Shown: positions 1 to 7,758, counted from the stretch's first letter. The stretch: 17,937 nucleotides of DNA from Phycisphaerales bacterium UBA2421 (GCA_002343075.1 DDRH01000003.1:38274-56210); one strand, 5' to 3'. Notes: a model not told the origin generated them from the sequence alone. A program made the numbers and translations.

Positions 1-1
1 C

Positions 2-853
2 GAGATCGCCAGCGAATACCGCTATCGCAGCTCGGTAGCCGACCCCGACCAGCTCGTCGTCGCCATCTCGCAGTCCGGCGAAACCGCCGACACGCTGGCG
101 GCGCTGCGCGAGGCGCGCGAGAAGGGCGCGCTGGCGCTGGGCGTGGTGAATGTGGTGGGCAGCACCATCGCCCGCGAGACCGATGCGGGCATCTACCTGC
201 ACGCCGGCCCGGAAATCGGCGTGGCGAGCACGAAGGCGTTTACATGCCAGCTAGCCGTGCTGACGATGTTAAGCCTCTTCATCGGCCGCAGAAAATTCAT
301 GAGCCAGCCGCAGTGCAGCCAGCTTATTGAAGGTTTAACCGAGATTCCCCAGCAGATGACCCGCGTGCTGGAGCACAGCGAGCACATCAAGGGCATTGTC
401 GAGAAGTTCTGCGACCGGGAAAACTGGCTGTTCCTCGGCCGGGGGTATCATTATCCGATCGCGCTGGAAGGGGCTTTGAAGCTGAAGGAAATCAGCTACA
501 TCCACGCCGAAGGCATGCCCGCCGCCGAGATGAAACACGGCCCGATCGCACTGATCAGCCCGGGCATGCCCGTGGTGTTCATCGCGACGCGGGGCCAGCA
601 ATACGACAAGGTGATTAGTAATATCGAAGAAGTGAGGGCGCGAGGGGGCGAGATCATCGCGGTGGCGACCGAGGGCGATACGCAGATTAATCGGTACAGC
701 GACCACGTCATCTACATCCCCGACACGCACGAGCCGCTGCAGCCGCTGTTGAGTGTGGTGCCGCTGCAACTATTAGCATACCATGCCGCGGTGGCCCGCG
801 GCTGCAACGTGGACAAGCCGCGCAATCTGGCTAAGAGTGTGACGGTGGAGTGA
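2..853 (+). CDS. glmS: Glucosamine-fructose-6-phosphate aminotransferase, C-terminal part (cut by window start)
   Basis: GlmS converts fructose-6-phosphate and glutamine to glucosamine-6-phosphate, the first step toward UDP-GlcNAc for peptidoglycan and lipid A. The open frame runs from base 2 with no stop, so the gene starts before the window and the N-terminal glutaminase domain is missing. The 283 visible residues are the isomerase half with its two SIS sugar-phosphate domains. Family landmarks are SQSGETADTLAALR near the left edge, GVASTKAFTCQL, the AEGMPAAEMKHGPIALI block, VVPLQLLAYHAAVARG, and the classic C-terminal end DKPRNLAKSVTVE, which shows the gene is intact at its 3' end. The TGA stop overlaps by one base the ATG of the next gene, so the two are probably co-transcribed. 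Family identification is near certain. Confidence 0.96.
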   Translation, partial: EIASEYRYRSSVADPDQLVVAISQSGETADTLAALREAREKGALALGVVNVVGSTIARETDAGIYLHAGPEIGVASTKAFTCQLAVLTMLSLFIGRRKFMSQPQCSQLIEGLTEIPQQMTRVLEHSEHIKGIVEKFCDRENWLFLGRGYHYPIALEGALKLKEISYIHAEGMPAAEMKHGPIALISPGMPVVFIATRGQQYDKVISNIEEVRARGGEIIAVATEGDTQINRYSDHVIYIPDTHEPLQPLLSVVPLQLLAYHAAVARGCNVDKPRNLAKSVTVE

Positions 854-1614
854 TGGGGTTGCGACTCGTTGTGCGGAAGTTCGTTCACTATCTCCTCGCA
901 GAGTTTGATGCGTCGCTGGTTCGCCTCCCTCGTGAGTTGGCGCGTCAACGATCAAGTGTTTACAGACCGACACTTGCAGCGGTTGTCGCCTATCTGGGTG
1001 CGCGCAAGTCCCCGCTCACATGTGTTCAGGTCGGCAGCTTCGACGGGAAGACAAACGACGAGTTGTTTCCACTCGTGCGACTTCATGAAATTCGCTACAT
1101 AGGAATCGAGCCTCAACGAGAGGCATTCCGTCGCCTCCAGGCGAACTGCTCTGATTTGGCTAATGCCATACTTATCAATGCCGCGCTGGGTGACTGCAAC
1201 GATTCAAGAACGATGTTTCGAGTAAAGCCGGATAGGGGCGATTATCTTCGCACGGGACAACTGGCTTCATTCGACCGAAGTGTCATCTTGCGCGAACCGG
1301 GGATTCGTGAGACAGATATCGAAGAGATTCAGGTGGAGGTGAGAACCCTGGCATCGTGTCTGGGTCACGCGGGGGTGACTCAGATCGACATAGCGCAGAT
1401 CGACTGTGAAGGATCTGACGATATGGTGGTCGCTCAGGTATTACAGCTATCTTCGCCCCCTGCAATCATTCGCTACGAAGGGAAACACCTTTCTCGTCGC
1501 GCTTCACGGGATGTCATATCTCGTTTGATTGCTGCTGGGTACGAGATTGCATTCAGTCCGGTTGACGTAATTGCTGTCAGGCTGCTCGCAGAGTTGTCGT
1601 TTGAAACATCATGA
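853..1614 (+). CDS. FkbM-family SAM-dependent methyltransferase
   Basis: This is a 253-residue Rossmann-type methyltransferase of the FkbM family, which generally O-methylates sugars or other hydroxyls of secreted glycans and natural products. SAM motif I is VQVGSFDGKTND (residues 58-69). The acidic ribose-binding residue is in YIGIEPQ (82-88). The family-typical IDCEGSD stands at 183-189. ATG 853 is chosen because its A of the stop-start overlap (TGATG) couples it to glmS; a GTG at 850 would add one residue. The stop overlaps the next start as ATGA, again suggesting translational coupling. Sampled 60-base stretches are about 48-52% G+C, against 75-80% in parts of glmS and the GT39 gene, so the gene may have been acquired. 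The substrate cannot be told; the adjacent glycosyltransferase suggests a glycan. Confidence 0.87.
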   Translation: MGLRLVVRKFVHYLLAEFDASLVRLPRELARQRSSVYRPTLAAVVAYLGARKSPLTCVQVGSFDGKTNDELFPLVRLHEIRYIGIEPQREAFRRLQANCSDLANAILINAALGDCNDSRTMFRVKPDRGDYLRTGQLASFDRSVILREPGIRETDIEEIQVEVRTLASCLGHAGVTQIDIAQIDCEGSDDMVVAQVLQLSSPPAIIRYEGKHLSRRASRDVISRLIAAGYEIAFSPVDVIAVRLLAELSFETS

Positions 1615-2537
1615 TGACACCCGCGCCAGTCACTGAAGTGCACACTTTAGCGTGCCGAGCCCACGTCGGTTTTGCGCGATCCTGCCTCACCTCGTTATTG
1701 AAGGCGAATCCCGCCGGAACCAAGGTTCTGGTGCACGACGACGGGTCGCTTTCGGAAGCCGACGAACAGAGCCTCTGTCAGGATTTTCCCGCAATTCGAG
1801 TTGTGCGCCGCCGGATTGCCGATGAACTGATGGCTTCTGCATTGACCAGGTATCCGCGGCTGCGACGGTATCGCGCTGAGCATCCGCTGGCGCTCAAGTT
1901 GCTGGATGTAGTTCTTCTCTCGGCTGAGCCCATTATTGCGTACTGTGACACAGACATCTTGTTCTACCGCCCGGCCTTGGGCCTGTTCAAACTTCCCGAG
2001 CGAGCGAACGCGGTTTTCACGTGCGATATGTACAACTCATACTCGCTGCGATCGTGGCAGATCTATCGTCAGAAGATTGCTTGCTGTCGTTATGTGAACA
2101 GCGGCCTGTTCGTCGTGAACCGGTCAATACTAGATTTGGACAGGCTTGAGTGGGTGCTTGGACTCAACACGCCGCCAGTGCTGAACCATTATCGGGAGCA
2201 AACCGCGTGGGCAATTCTTGCCGCAAACGCATCGACGCTCCTCATTCACCCGGACGATGTGCGAATAGTAAATGCAGACTCGGATGTATCGGACCTGATT
2301 GCTGGCCACTACGTCGCGACATTTCGAAAGAGGCTCGCGTCTGACATCGCAAAGCGACTGGCATGTGACACAAACGTGGGAGGTCGACACTTGCGGTATC
2401 TGCCGACGTCCCAATGTACGGCACTCGAAATGCTAAGGTACGAGGTATCGAGGCGGCTTGCGCGCTATCTGCCAACCCAGAACGCGGATCGCTACGTCGC
2501 CGTAACTAGCGAACTCACAGCCAGTCGGATATCTTAA
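1611..2537 (+). CDS. GT-A fold glycosyltransferase (GT8-like), putative
   Basis: The 308-residue protein has no signal peptide or membrane segment and looks cytoplasmic. An N-terminal nucleotide-sugar fold begins with HTLACRAHVGFARSCLTSLL and the VLVHDDGS strand. LALKLLDVVL leads to the metal-binding DxD motif in AYCDTDILFYRP (D113-T-D115). A later CCRYVNSGLFVVNR segment (158-170) followed by EQTAWAIL (196-203) corresponds to the acceptor-side motifs of GT8-like enzymes. The start overlaps the fkbM stop as ATGA, and a second ATG follows directly. Base composition is near 55% G+C in sampled lines, closer to fkbM than to the rest of the window. It probably acts with the methyltransferase to build or modify a short glycan. 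Donor and acceptor are unknown, and the exact CAZy family was not determined. Confidence 0.75.
   Translation: MMTPAPVTEVHTLACRAHVGFARSCLTSLLKANPAGTKVLVHDDGSLSEADEQSLCQDFPAIRVVRRRIADELMASALTRYPRLRRYRAEHPLALKLLDVVLLSAEPIIAYCDTDILFYRPALGLFKLPERANAVFTCDMYNSYSLRSWQIYRQKIACCRYVNSGLFVVNRSILDLDRLEWVLGLNTPPVLNHYREQTAWAILAANASTLLIHPDDVRIVNADSDVSDLIAGHYVATFRKRLASDIAKRLACDTNVGGRHLRYLPTSQCTALEMLRYEVSRRLARYLPTQNADRYVAVTSELTASRIS
2530..2535 (+). promoter_or_regulatory. Possible -10 element just before nuoA
   Basis: TATCTT matches the bacterial -10 consensus at four of six positions and ends 8 nt before the nuoA ATG. It overlaps the TAA stop of the preceding glycosyltransferase. No good -35 box is seen at the usual spacing and there is no Shine-Dalgarno site. 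It is listed because the same arrangement recurs elsewhere in the window. Weak on its own. Confidence 0.22.
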
Positions 2538-2543
2538 CATCGT

Positions 2544-2981
2544 ATGTTTAGCACGTATGTCCTCGCCCAAGCTCAAACCCTCATGCCCGACGCGCGGTCT
2601 GCGTGGCTGCCGGTCGTGATGTTGCTTGTCATTGCGGTTGGCTTTGCGGTTACCAACATCATTGCCAGCCTGATTATCGGCCCCAGCCGGCAGGGGGCGG
2701 GGAAGAGCGAGACTTATGAAAGCGGGATGGTGCCGTTTGGCGATGCACAGAAGCGGTTCAACGTTCGCTTCTACATCGTCGCGATGATTTTCCTGGTAAT
2801 TGACGTCGAAATCGTCTTTTTCTACCCGTGGGCCACCATTTTCGGCCCCTACTCCGCTTCGACCGATCCCGCGTTCGCCGGTTTTAGCACGGTGCTGCTG
2901 ATCGAAATCCTGATTTTCACCGCATTGCTGCTGCTGGCGTATATTTATGCGTGGGGCAAGGGCGTTTTTCGCTGGGAATGA
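2544..2981 (+). CDS. nuoA: NADH-quinone oxidoreductase subunit A
   Basis: NuoA (NDH-1 subunit 3) is a small membrane subunit of respiratory complex I located beside the quinone channel. The 145-residue product has three predicted membrane helices (about 21-45, 76-97 and 114-136). The diagnostic loop is YESGMVPFGDAQKRFNVRFY, followed by the acid-containing helix FLVIDVEIVFFYPWA, where the family's conserved Asp and Glu residues lie. Length is normal for the family. It starts 6 bp after the glycosyltransferase stop. No nuoB or other complex I gene follows: the next gene is a glycosyltransferase on the same strand after 185 bp, so this is a detached nuoA whose partners must be elsewhere. Identification is very secure. 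Confidence 0.95.
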   Translation: MFSTYVLAQAQTLMPDARSAWLPVVMLLVIAVGFAVTNIIASLIIGPSRQGAGKSETYESGMVPFGDAQKRFNVRFYIVAMIFLVIDVEIVFFYPWATIFGPYSASTDPAFAGFSTVLLIEILIFTALLLLAYIYAWGKGVFRWE

Positions 2982-3166
2982 CCTGTTCTTGGGTCGAATT
3001 CAAGCTTCAGGCGCGTTACACCAACCGCTGGATACTGCCGGGGGGTCATTGCGGCTAATCTCTTCAGGCTGCTTGGCTTGCTACGCCTTTCCGCATTGAT
3101 GCACCACTGATTTTCGCACGGCGGGGGTGAAATTTGTGGTTGCGGATTCCGAATGGGGCAATTGAA

Positions 3167-5587
3167 ATGCAACCCATGACGCTCGCGCCCGCCCCAACCG
3201 CCCCGCCGCCCGTAAGCCTCGGCGAGCGGGCGGAGGCGAACAGCGCGCCCACTGCCTCCATGCCCGTGGCGGGGTTGCAGGAGCGGGGTAAGCTTCGTCG
3301 GCTGCTTGGCCGGCCCGGCGTTTTGCTTGCCCTCATCACGCTTCTGGGCACCGGTTTGCGATTTGTAAGCCTCGACCAGCCGGCGCTGTGGGGTGACGAG
3401 GCGTTTACCTTTTCGCGGGTATGCGGCTCGTTTCGACAACTGCTGGACGTGCTGCAGTTTGATGGCTTTATGCCGCTGCACTATGTGGTGTATTGGTGGG
3501 TCGGGCAGCAATTTGAATTGTCGCCATTCACGATGCGCCTGCCGGTGGCGCTGGCCGGGTCGCTCATGCCCCCGGCGATGTACTTTCTCGCGCGACAGCT
3601 TGGCATTTCAGTTCGTACAAGCCTCGTCGTCGCGCTTTTCACGGCTAGCTCGGCCTACATGCTGGCCTACTCGCGCGATGCCAAGATGTATATGCCGTTC
3701 TGGCTGTTCTGCGCGACGCACATTGCCTGCCTGCTTTGGTGGATGGACGGAAGTAATCAGGGGCAAGGGGGAAGAGGCGAGCGGGCGGAGCAGACCGGAT
3801 GGATTCGCCGACTATTACTTGCCCCTTATCACTCAATACTTGCCGCTGCCGTTTCCCGTTCCACCTTCCGCTGGCTTTGTTGGATCGCCGCCGGTTGTGC
3901 GATGGTGGGATACCACGCGCTGGGCCTGATGGTTGTCGGCGTTGAACTGCTGATTTTTCTGACGCATCGCCACCTTCACTGGCGACGGATTGTGCCGTTT
4001 GTCGTCGGCCTCGGGGCGATGGGGTTGCTGGTGTGGGGCCACTTCGGCCACTTCACCGATTGGGATAACCGTGTGAGCGAGAGCTGGAACAGTTCCGGCG
4101 TCCAGTGGGTGAATCTCTACAACGCCGAGCGAACCGGCCCCGACCTCGCGACATTTGCCGCAACGGCGTTTCTCATGAGTTGGGAATGGCCGGTGAAGAG
4201 CTGGCAGCGGGATATTGATCCGCGCGTCCTCAAGACGCTGATGACGGTGAGCGTCGGTTTCGGCATTCTGGTCGCCGGCGGGCTGGTCTGGGCGGTCGTG
4301 CGGCGCGCCGCGGGGCGGGATGCGGTCGCAACGCCGAGCGACGTCAACTCAAGCTGGCGACCCATCTTCTGGCTCGGCGCGTGGCTGCTGCTGCCCGCGT
4401 ACGCGATTTACTGCAAGTCGGTTCCTCTGGGCAAGGTGCCCTACAACGAGCGATCCGGGACGCTCTTCGCCGCGCCGTGGACCGCGATCGGCATCGACCT
4501 TCCCGGGTCGCGGGGCGAGTGGACGGACTTGCTGGCCACGGGTTGCGCAACCGTCGCCCACCCGGTTCCATTGGCCGTGTTGGCGGTGTTGCTGGCCATC
4601 GCTGTGTGGCGGCTGATCGAGCGGAACAGCGTGCGCCGGCCGGGCGGTTTGCTGTCGGTCATTCTGCCGGGGGCGGCGCTCGCGGCATTCTTGTGCATCG
4701 AATATGTCGTGTTGCGGCAAATGGCCATCGCAGCGGCGGGGGAGCGCGACGGGTGGAACTCATTCTGGATGCCGCGCTATCTCGGCGCGCTCTGGCCGGC
4801 GTTTGCGATCATCCTCTGCGCCTCGCTTATGAACCTGCCGACGCGCGGCCTGCGGGTGAGTTCGATTGCCTTGCTCATTGCAGTCAATCTCACACAGTTT
4901 TCAGTGCGCGTCTGGGGCGGCAGCGAACCGCCGACCGGGATGATGGCGCGCGACATCGTTGATGCCCAGCCGCTGCACATCCGCAGCAAGCAACTGGGGC
5001 TCGATCTGACCCGCGCCAATTTCTTTCTCGCCACGGGCACCGGCACCCCGCGGTTTGATCGGGCGCTGGTGCAGGCGGCGCGGCTGCCGGTCGTCGCGCC
5101 CACCACGCGCACCTACATGCAGACGGGCATCTGGTCGCCCGAACCCGGCGGCGGGGTGCTGGGGTCGTTTGCGATGCGCTACTACCTGTGCCACCTCGTG
5201 GGCGTCGATGCCGATCCGCCTTCTTTTCGCCGTCGCACCGCGCTGGTTGACCGCCAGTGGTTCGTGCAAAGCGGCACCAGCCCGAGGCTGATCGCAGGCG
5301 ACGTGAAGAAGCTGCCGGAAATCCAGCGCGTGGTGACCTGGGACCGCTACGGCCAGCGTCGGCCCGATGCGCCAGTGCGCGACCCAATCGCTGCGGCGCT
5401 TGGCCCGGGCTGGCGGTTGATTTCTGACGACGGCTTTGCGGCCCGCGATCACTGGACGTGGCGGAAGAAGTACGAGCTTCGCCGCCGCGAGTACGCGCGC
5501 ATCGCCGTCCACGCAACGCCCGCAACGCCATCAACGCCAACACCCTCGACACCACCTCCCACCACCGCTTCCGCCGGGGCGCAGTGA
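3167..5587 (+). CDS. GT39-like polytopic membrane glycosyltransferase
   Basis: The roughly 806-residue integral membrane protein resembles the ArnT/PMT class, which transfers sugars from polyprenyl-phosphate carriers outside the inner membrane. A Pro/Ala-rich N-terminus is followed by a first helix (about 50-66) and the short loop LDQPALWGDEAFTFSR, whose WGDE (75-78) is the acidic catalytic-type motif of this class. Many hydrophobic helices follow up to about residue 580. The C-terminal third is soluble and ends in a Thr/Pro-rich tail. ATG 3167 is preferred; an upstream TTG at 3134, preceded by GGGGGTGA, would add 11 residues. A hydrophilic stretch at about residues 196-222 is encoded by a segment with inverted ends (3752-3833). 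The stop is only 10 bp from the end of the convergent next gene. Donor and acceptor are unknown. Confidence 0.82.
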   Translation: MQPMTLAPAPTAPPPVSLGERAEANSAPTASMPVAGLQERGKLRRLLGRPGVLLALITLLGTGLRFVSLDQPALWGDEAFTFSRVCGSFRQLLDVLQFDGFMPLHYVVYWWVGQQFELSPFTMRLPVALAGSLMPPAMYFLARQLGISVRTSLVVALFTASSAYMLAYSRDAKMYMPFWLFCATHIACLLWWMDGSNQGQGGRGERAEQTGWIRRLLLAPYHSILAAAVSRSTFRWLCWIAAGCAMVGYHALGLMVVGVELLIFLTHRHLHWRRIVPFVVGLGAMGLLVWGHFGHFTDWDNRVSESWNSSGVQWVNLYNAERTGPDLATFAATAFLMSWEWPVKSWQRDIDPRVLKTLMTVSVGFGILVAGGLVWAVVRRAAGRDAVATPSDVNSSWRPIFWLGAWLLLPAYAIYCKSVPLGKVPYNERSGTLFAAPWTAIGIDLPGSRGEWTDLLATGCATVAHPVPLAVLAVLLAIAVWRLIERNSVRRPGGLLSVILPGAALAAFLCIEYVVLRQMAIAAAGERDGWNSFWMPRYLGALWPAFAIILCASLMNLPTRGLRVSSIALLIAVNLTQFSVRVWGGSEPPTGMMARDIVDAQPLHIRSKQLGLDLTRANFFLATGTGTPRFDRALVQAARLPVVAPTTRTYMQTGIWSPEPGGGVLGSFAMRYYLCHLVGVDADPPSFRRRTALVDRQWFVQSGTSPRLIAGDVKKLPEIQRVVTWDRYGQRRPDAPVRDPIAAALGPGWRLISDDGFAARDHWTWRKKYELRRREYARIAVHATPATPSTPTPSTPPPTTASAGAQ
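3752..3833 (+). repeat. Imperfect inverted-repeat segment inside the GT39 gene
   Basis: AGTAATCAGGGGCAAG at 3752-3767 and CTTGCCCCTTATCACT at 3818-3833 are reverse complements at 14 of 16 positions, with 50 bp between them. The reading frame stays open across the unit, which encodes Gly/Arg/Glu-rich hydrophilic residues between two membrane helices. It could be a small palindromic element inserted in frame, or a chance or ancient feature. No target-site duplication was identified. Confidence 0.5.
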
Positions 5588-5597
5588 GCCACGACTC

Positions 5598-6260
5598 TCA
5601 ACCGCGCGGTGCAGCGGCTGAACCTGTTGGACCATTCGACGCCTCCGGCGATCCGGATGACAACGCCTGCGACGCCGTCGGCAGCACTTCAAACCCCCGC
5701 GGTTGAATCGCGTCGGGGTTCTTGCGGAAGAGGCGCTGCGCGAAGTAGATGATCGCCACCGCGGTGCCCACGATGATGTTGAGTAGCAGACCCTGCACAA
5801 TCGTTGTGAACAGCGTCGCCACAAACGCCTGCGCCGATTCTTCGTTGAACTGCTTCCAGTCAATACCAAAGAGCGCATCGGTCAGCCCGACTGCCATCAT
5901 CCCAGGCAGCAGATCGCCAATCCACGCATACGGAAACACCGCCGTCGCTGCCATGCGCAGGCCGTAACCGATGAAGATCGACGTCTTCATGAACGGTTTT
6001 CGGTACAGCCGGCGAACGAAAGGGGCGCAGCTCACGGCCACATACGCCCCAATGAACAGCAGCACCCCGACCAGCATCGCGCCGCGGTCTGCTTCCGGCC
6101 AGGCGAAGACGAAACTCGGCACTGAAGCGATGCCACACACCGCCGTCCAGACGCCGACGCGCTTCCAGACATCCCCGGAAGTGAGCGGGGCCAGTGAGAT
6201 AACCGGCCCGGGCTGCGCCGGCGTAACCTCGTGTGGCGCGGCATGTGGCAGATCGTTCAT
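5598..6260 (-). CDS. Multi-pass membrane protein of unknown function
   Basis: I do not recognise a family. The 220-residue protein has a polar N-terminus (about 1-30), then hydrophobic segments at about 36-53, 60-80, 92-110, 115-130 and 145-172. A polar, Ser/Pro/Ala-rich C-terminal tail (about 180-220) follows and is probably cytoplasmic. The longer upstream open frame (to 6563) lies under the CPBP protease gene. ATG 6260 is chosen because AGGAG lies 8 nt before it and because it leaves a 51-bp divergent gap to that gene. It is convergent with the GT39 gene, 10 bp apart, with no visible terminator between them. Nothing in the sequence indicates a catalytic role. Shared regulation with the protease is possible from the divergent layout but unproved. 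Confidence 0.78.
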   Translation of the reverse strand: MNDLPHAAPHEVTPAQPGPVISLAPLTSGDVWKRVGVWTAVCGIASVPSFVFAWPEADRGAMLVGVLLFIGAYVAVSCAPFVRRLYRKPFMKTSIFIGYGLRMAATAVFPYAWIGDLLPGMMAVGLTDALFGIDWKQFNEESAQAFVATLFTTIVQGLLLNIIVGTAVAIIYFAQRLFRKNPDAIQPRGFEVLPTASQALSSGSPEASNGPTGSAAAPRG

Positions 6261-6268
6261 TAGAGCGA

Positions 6269-6273
6269 CTCCT
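6269..6273 (-). promoter_or_regulatory. Shine-Dalgarno site of the unknown membrane protein
   Basis: On the minus strand AGGAG stands 8 nt before ATG 6260. It decides the start over longer in-frame alternatives. It is one of the few clear Shine-Dalgarno sites in the window and contrasts with the divergent protease gene, which has none. Confidence 0.65.
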
Positions 6274-6274
6274 G

Positions 6275-6302
6275 TTGGCTGTCGTCGGCGCTCGCGTATG
6301 AT
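6275..6302 (+). promoter_or_regulatory. Sigma-70-like promoter for the CPBP protease gene
   Basis: TTGGCT (6275-6280, four of six to TTGACA) and TATGAT (6297-6302, five of six to TATAAT) are separated by 16 bp. The -10 box ends 9 nt before ATG 6312. Transcription starting at the normal distance would begin at or within a few bases of the ATG, giving a leaderless mRNA. No Shine-Dalgarno site precedes the ATG, which agrees. It is a prediction from consensus only. Confidence 0.5.
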
Positions 6303-6311
6303 CGATCGCCA

Positions 6312-7703
6312 ATGAGCCTTACACCAGCGCCGCAACCAGCGTCGAACCTGCCCCCGCCGCTCCCACCGACCGACGCAAAGGCATCGTGGCGGGCGTGGGT
6401 AAGTTGGGCGGTGATCGTCGGTTGTGTGGTCTTGGTGGTGAGCGTGAATTTCACGCGCAAGCAGAAGCCGCGCGAGGCTGACGGCCCGACCGCCCAGCAA
6501 TTGATGATGTTCCGGTATGCCATCGGCGCCGATCGCGCGCTCGGCACGCTGGCCGGCACGCAACCCGCCAACTCCGCGGGGGCGCAGGTCGCGCGGCAGA
6601 TGCGCAGCAATGCATCCACCGACGCCGACCGATTATATGCCGGGCTGTTAACCTGTGTCGTACACGCGCGCGAACAAGGCCTCGCCGATGTCGCGGCGGC
6701 GCTCGACTCCAGCGATGCGAACGTGCGTGCCGCAGCCGAGGCGTTTCTGGCGATCCTTGACGCGCCCGGACCGCGCGTGACCGATACGGCGCGCCAGGCG
6801 CTGGTCGATCGGCATAAATGGATAGGGCGATACGTCGTCGCCACGGTTGATCCGTCGCGCTCAGACGAACGGTCGGTCCTGCAGGCAGAGGCGGTTCGTA
6901 CCTTTTCAGTCCTGGCGGGGTTCCTGGCCGTGGTGGTCGTGGCACTTCTGGTCGGAGTGGCGCTGCTGGTGACGGGAGTTGTCCTGCTCCTCACCGGCAA
7001 ATTGCGCTTCGCGATAGCGGAGGGCGCGGGTCGCGATGTCGCGCTGCTTGAGGCGTTTGCGTTGTACCTGGGCCTGATGACGGCGGGGCTTGTCTGGGGC
7101 GCGTCGGATCTGCCCGGCGGGCGCGCGGTCGGGCTGCCGCTTCTGGTTCTCGCCTTCGCGCTGGGCATCGGCTGGCCGTTTCTCGGCCGGCGGGAGGGAA
7201 CGACAACCACCGACATCCGCCGGGCACTCGGCCTGCATCGCGGGCGCGGCGTTTTGATCGAGACGCTGGCTGGCGTTGCCGGATACATTGCCCTCCTGCC
7301 CGTCATGGCGCTTGGGATTCTGATTACCTTCACTCTCACTCGCATCAGCGGTGCCGATGCCAGCCACCCGATCGGTGATGAACTCACCGGACCGCTCGCC
7401 GTGTTCATTCTGCTCACCTCCTTCGCCGCGGTGTTTGCTCCGGTGAGCGAGGAACTGATGTTCCGGGGCGCTTTCTTCGGCCATTTGCGCACGCGCGTGC
7501 ACTGGGTGGCGGCGGCAGGAATCATCGGCGTGATTTTTGGTGCAATCCACCCGCAGGGGTGGGCGGGCGTGCCGGCGATCGCGATGGTCGGGTTTAACAT
7601 GGCGGTGCTCCGGCAATGGCGAGGCTCGATCATCGCGCCGATCGTTGCGCACGCGCTGAACAATGGGACAATCGTGCTAATGGTGGGGCTGGCATTGCGC
7701 TGA
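6312..7703 (+). CDS. CPBP-family intramembrane metalloprotease (CAAX-protease-like)
   Basis: CPBP (Abi/Rce1-type) proteins are membrane-embedded glutamate metalloproteases. The family motifs lie in the C-terminal part: EELMFR (EExxxR, E380-E381-R385), then FGAIH (FxxxH), then HALNN (HxxxN) near residues 446-450. At 463 residues the protein is much longer than the core domain. A proline-rich start is followed by a first membrane helix (about 27-46). Next comes an extra-membrane alpha-helical region (about 60-190) rich in Ala and Arg, and then about seven further hydrophobic segments. The N-terminal soluble part is not a domain I recognise; it may bind substrate or a partner. The gene is divergent from the unknown membrane protein and convergent with GT2. 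The physiological substrate is unknown. Confidence 0.9.
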   Translation: MSLTPAPQPASNLPPPLPPTDAKASWRAWVSWAVIVGCVVLVVSVNFTRKQKPREADGPTAQQLMMFRYAIGADRALGTLAGTQPANSAGAQVARQMRSNASTDADRLYAGLLTCVVHAREQGLADVAAALDSSDANVRAAAEAFLAILDAPGPRVTDTARQALVDRHKWIGRYVVATVDPSRSDERSVLQAEAVRTFSVLAGFLAVVVVALLVGVALLVTGVVLLLTGKLRFAIAEGAGRDVALLEAFALYLGLMTAGLVWGASDLPGGRAVGLPLLVLAFALGIGWPFLGRREGTTTTDIRRALGLHRGRGVLIETLAGVAGYIALLPVMALGILITFTLTRISGADASHPIGDELTGPLAVFILLTSFAAVFAPVSEELMFRGAFFGHLRTRVHWVAAAGIIGVIFGAIHPQGWAGVPAIAMVGFNMAVLRQWRGSIIAPIVAHALNNGTIVLMVGLALR

Positions 7704-7718
7704 TTGCACAAGCGCAAT
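7694..7718 (+). terminator. Hairpin at the end of the CPBP gene, possible terminator
   Basis: ATTGCGCT (7694-7701) and AGCGCAAT (7711-7718) form a perfect 8-bp stem with a 9-nt loop, spanning the TGA stop at 7701-7703. There is no T-run after it, so it is not a classical intrinsic terminator. A second shorter stem, GCACA (7706-7710) with TGTGC (7720-7724), would compete with it. It lies between convergent genes, a normal terminator position. Confidence 0.35.
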
Positions 7719-7758
7719 CTGTGCCAACCGCACCTTCAGCAGCCGTCGGGCAGCCGCG

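Noticed and set aside
2982..3166. Gap between nuoA and GT39 examined for a terminator, promoter or small gene
   Set aside because: No stem with a T-run, no paired promoter boxes and no convincing short frame were found.
2945..3511. 188-codon minus-strand frame between nuoA and GT39
   Set aside because: It overlaps the ends of two real genes, has no domain and no ribosome binding site.
6298..6315. Five-codon ORF (MIDRQ) whose stop overlaps the CPBP start as ATGA
   Set aside because: It looks like a coupling leader, but it begins inside the predicted -10 box and would not be transcribed from that promoter.
6260..7717. 485-codon minus-strand open frame opposite the CPBP gene
   Set aside because: The plus-strand frame carries all three CPBP motifs; the antisense product is Arg/Ser/Thr-rich low-complexity, typical of a shadow frame.
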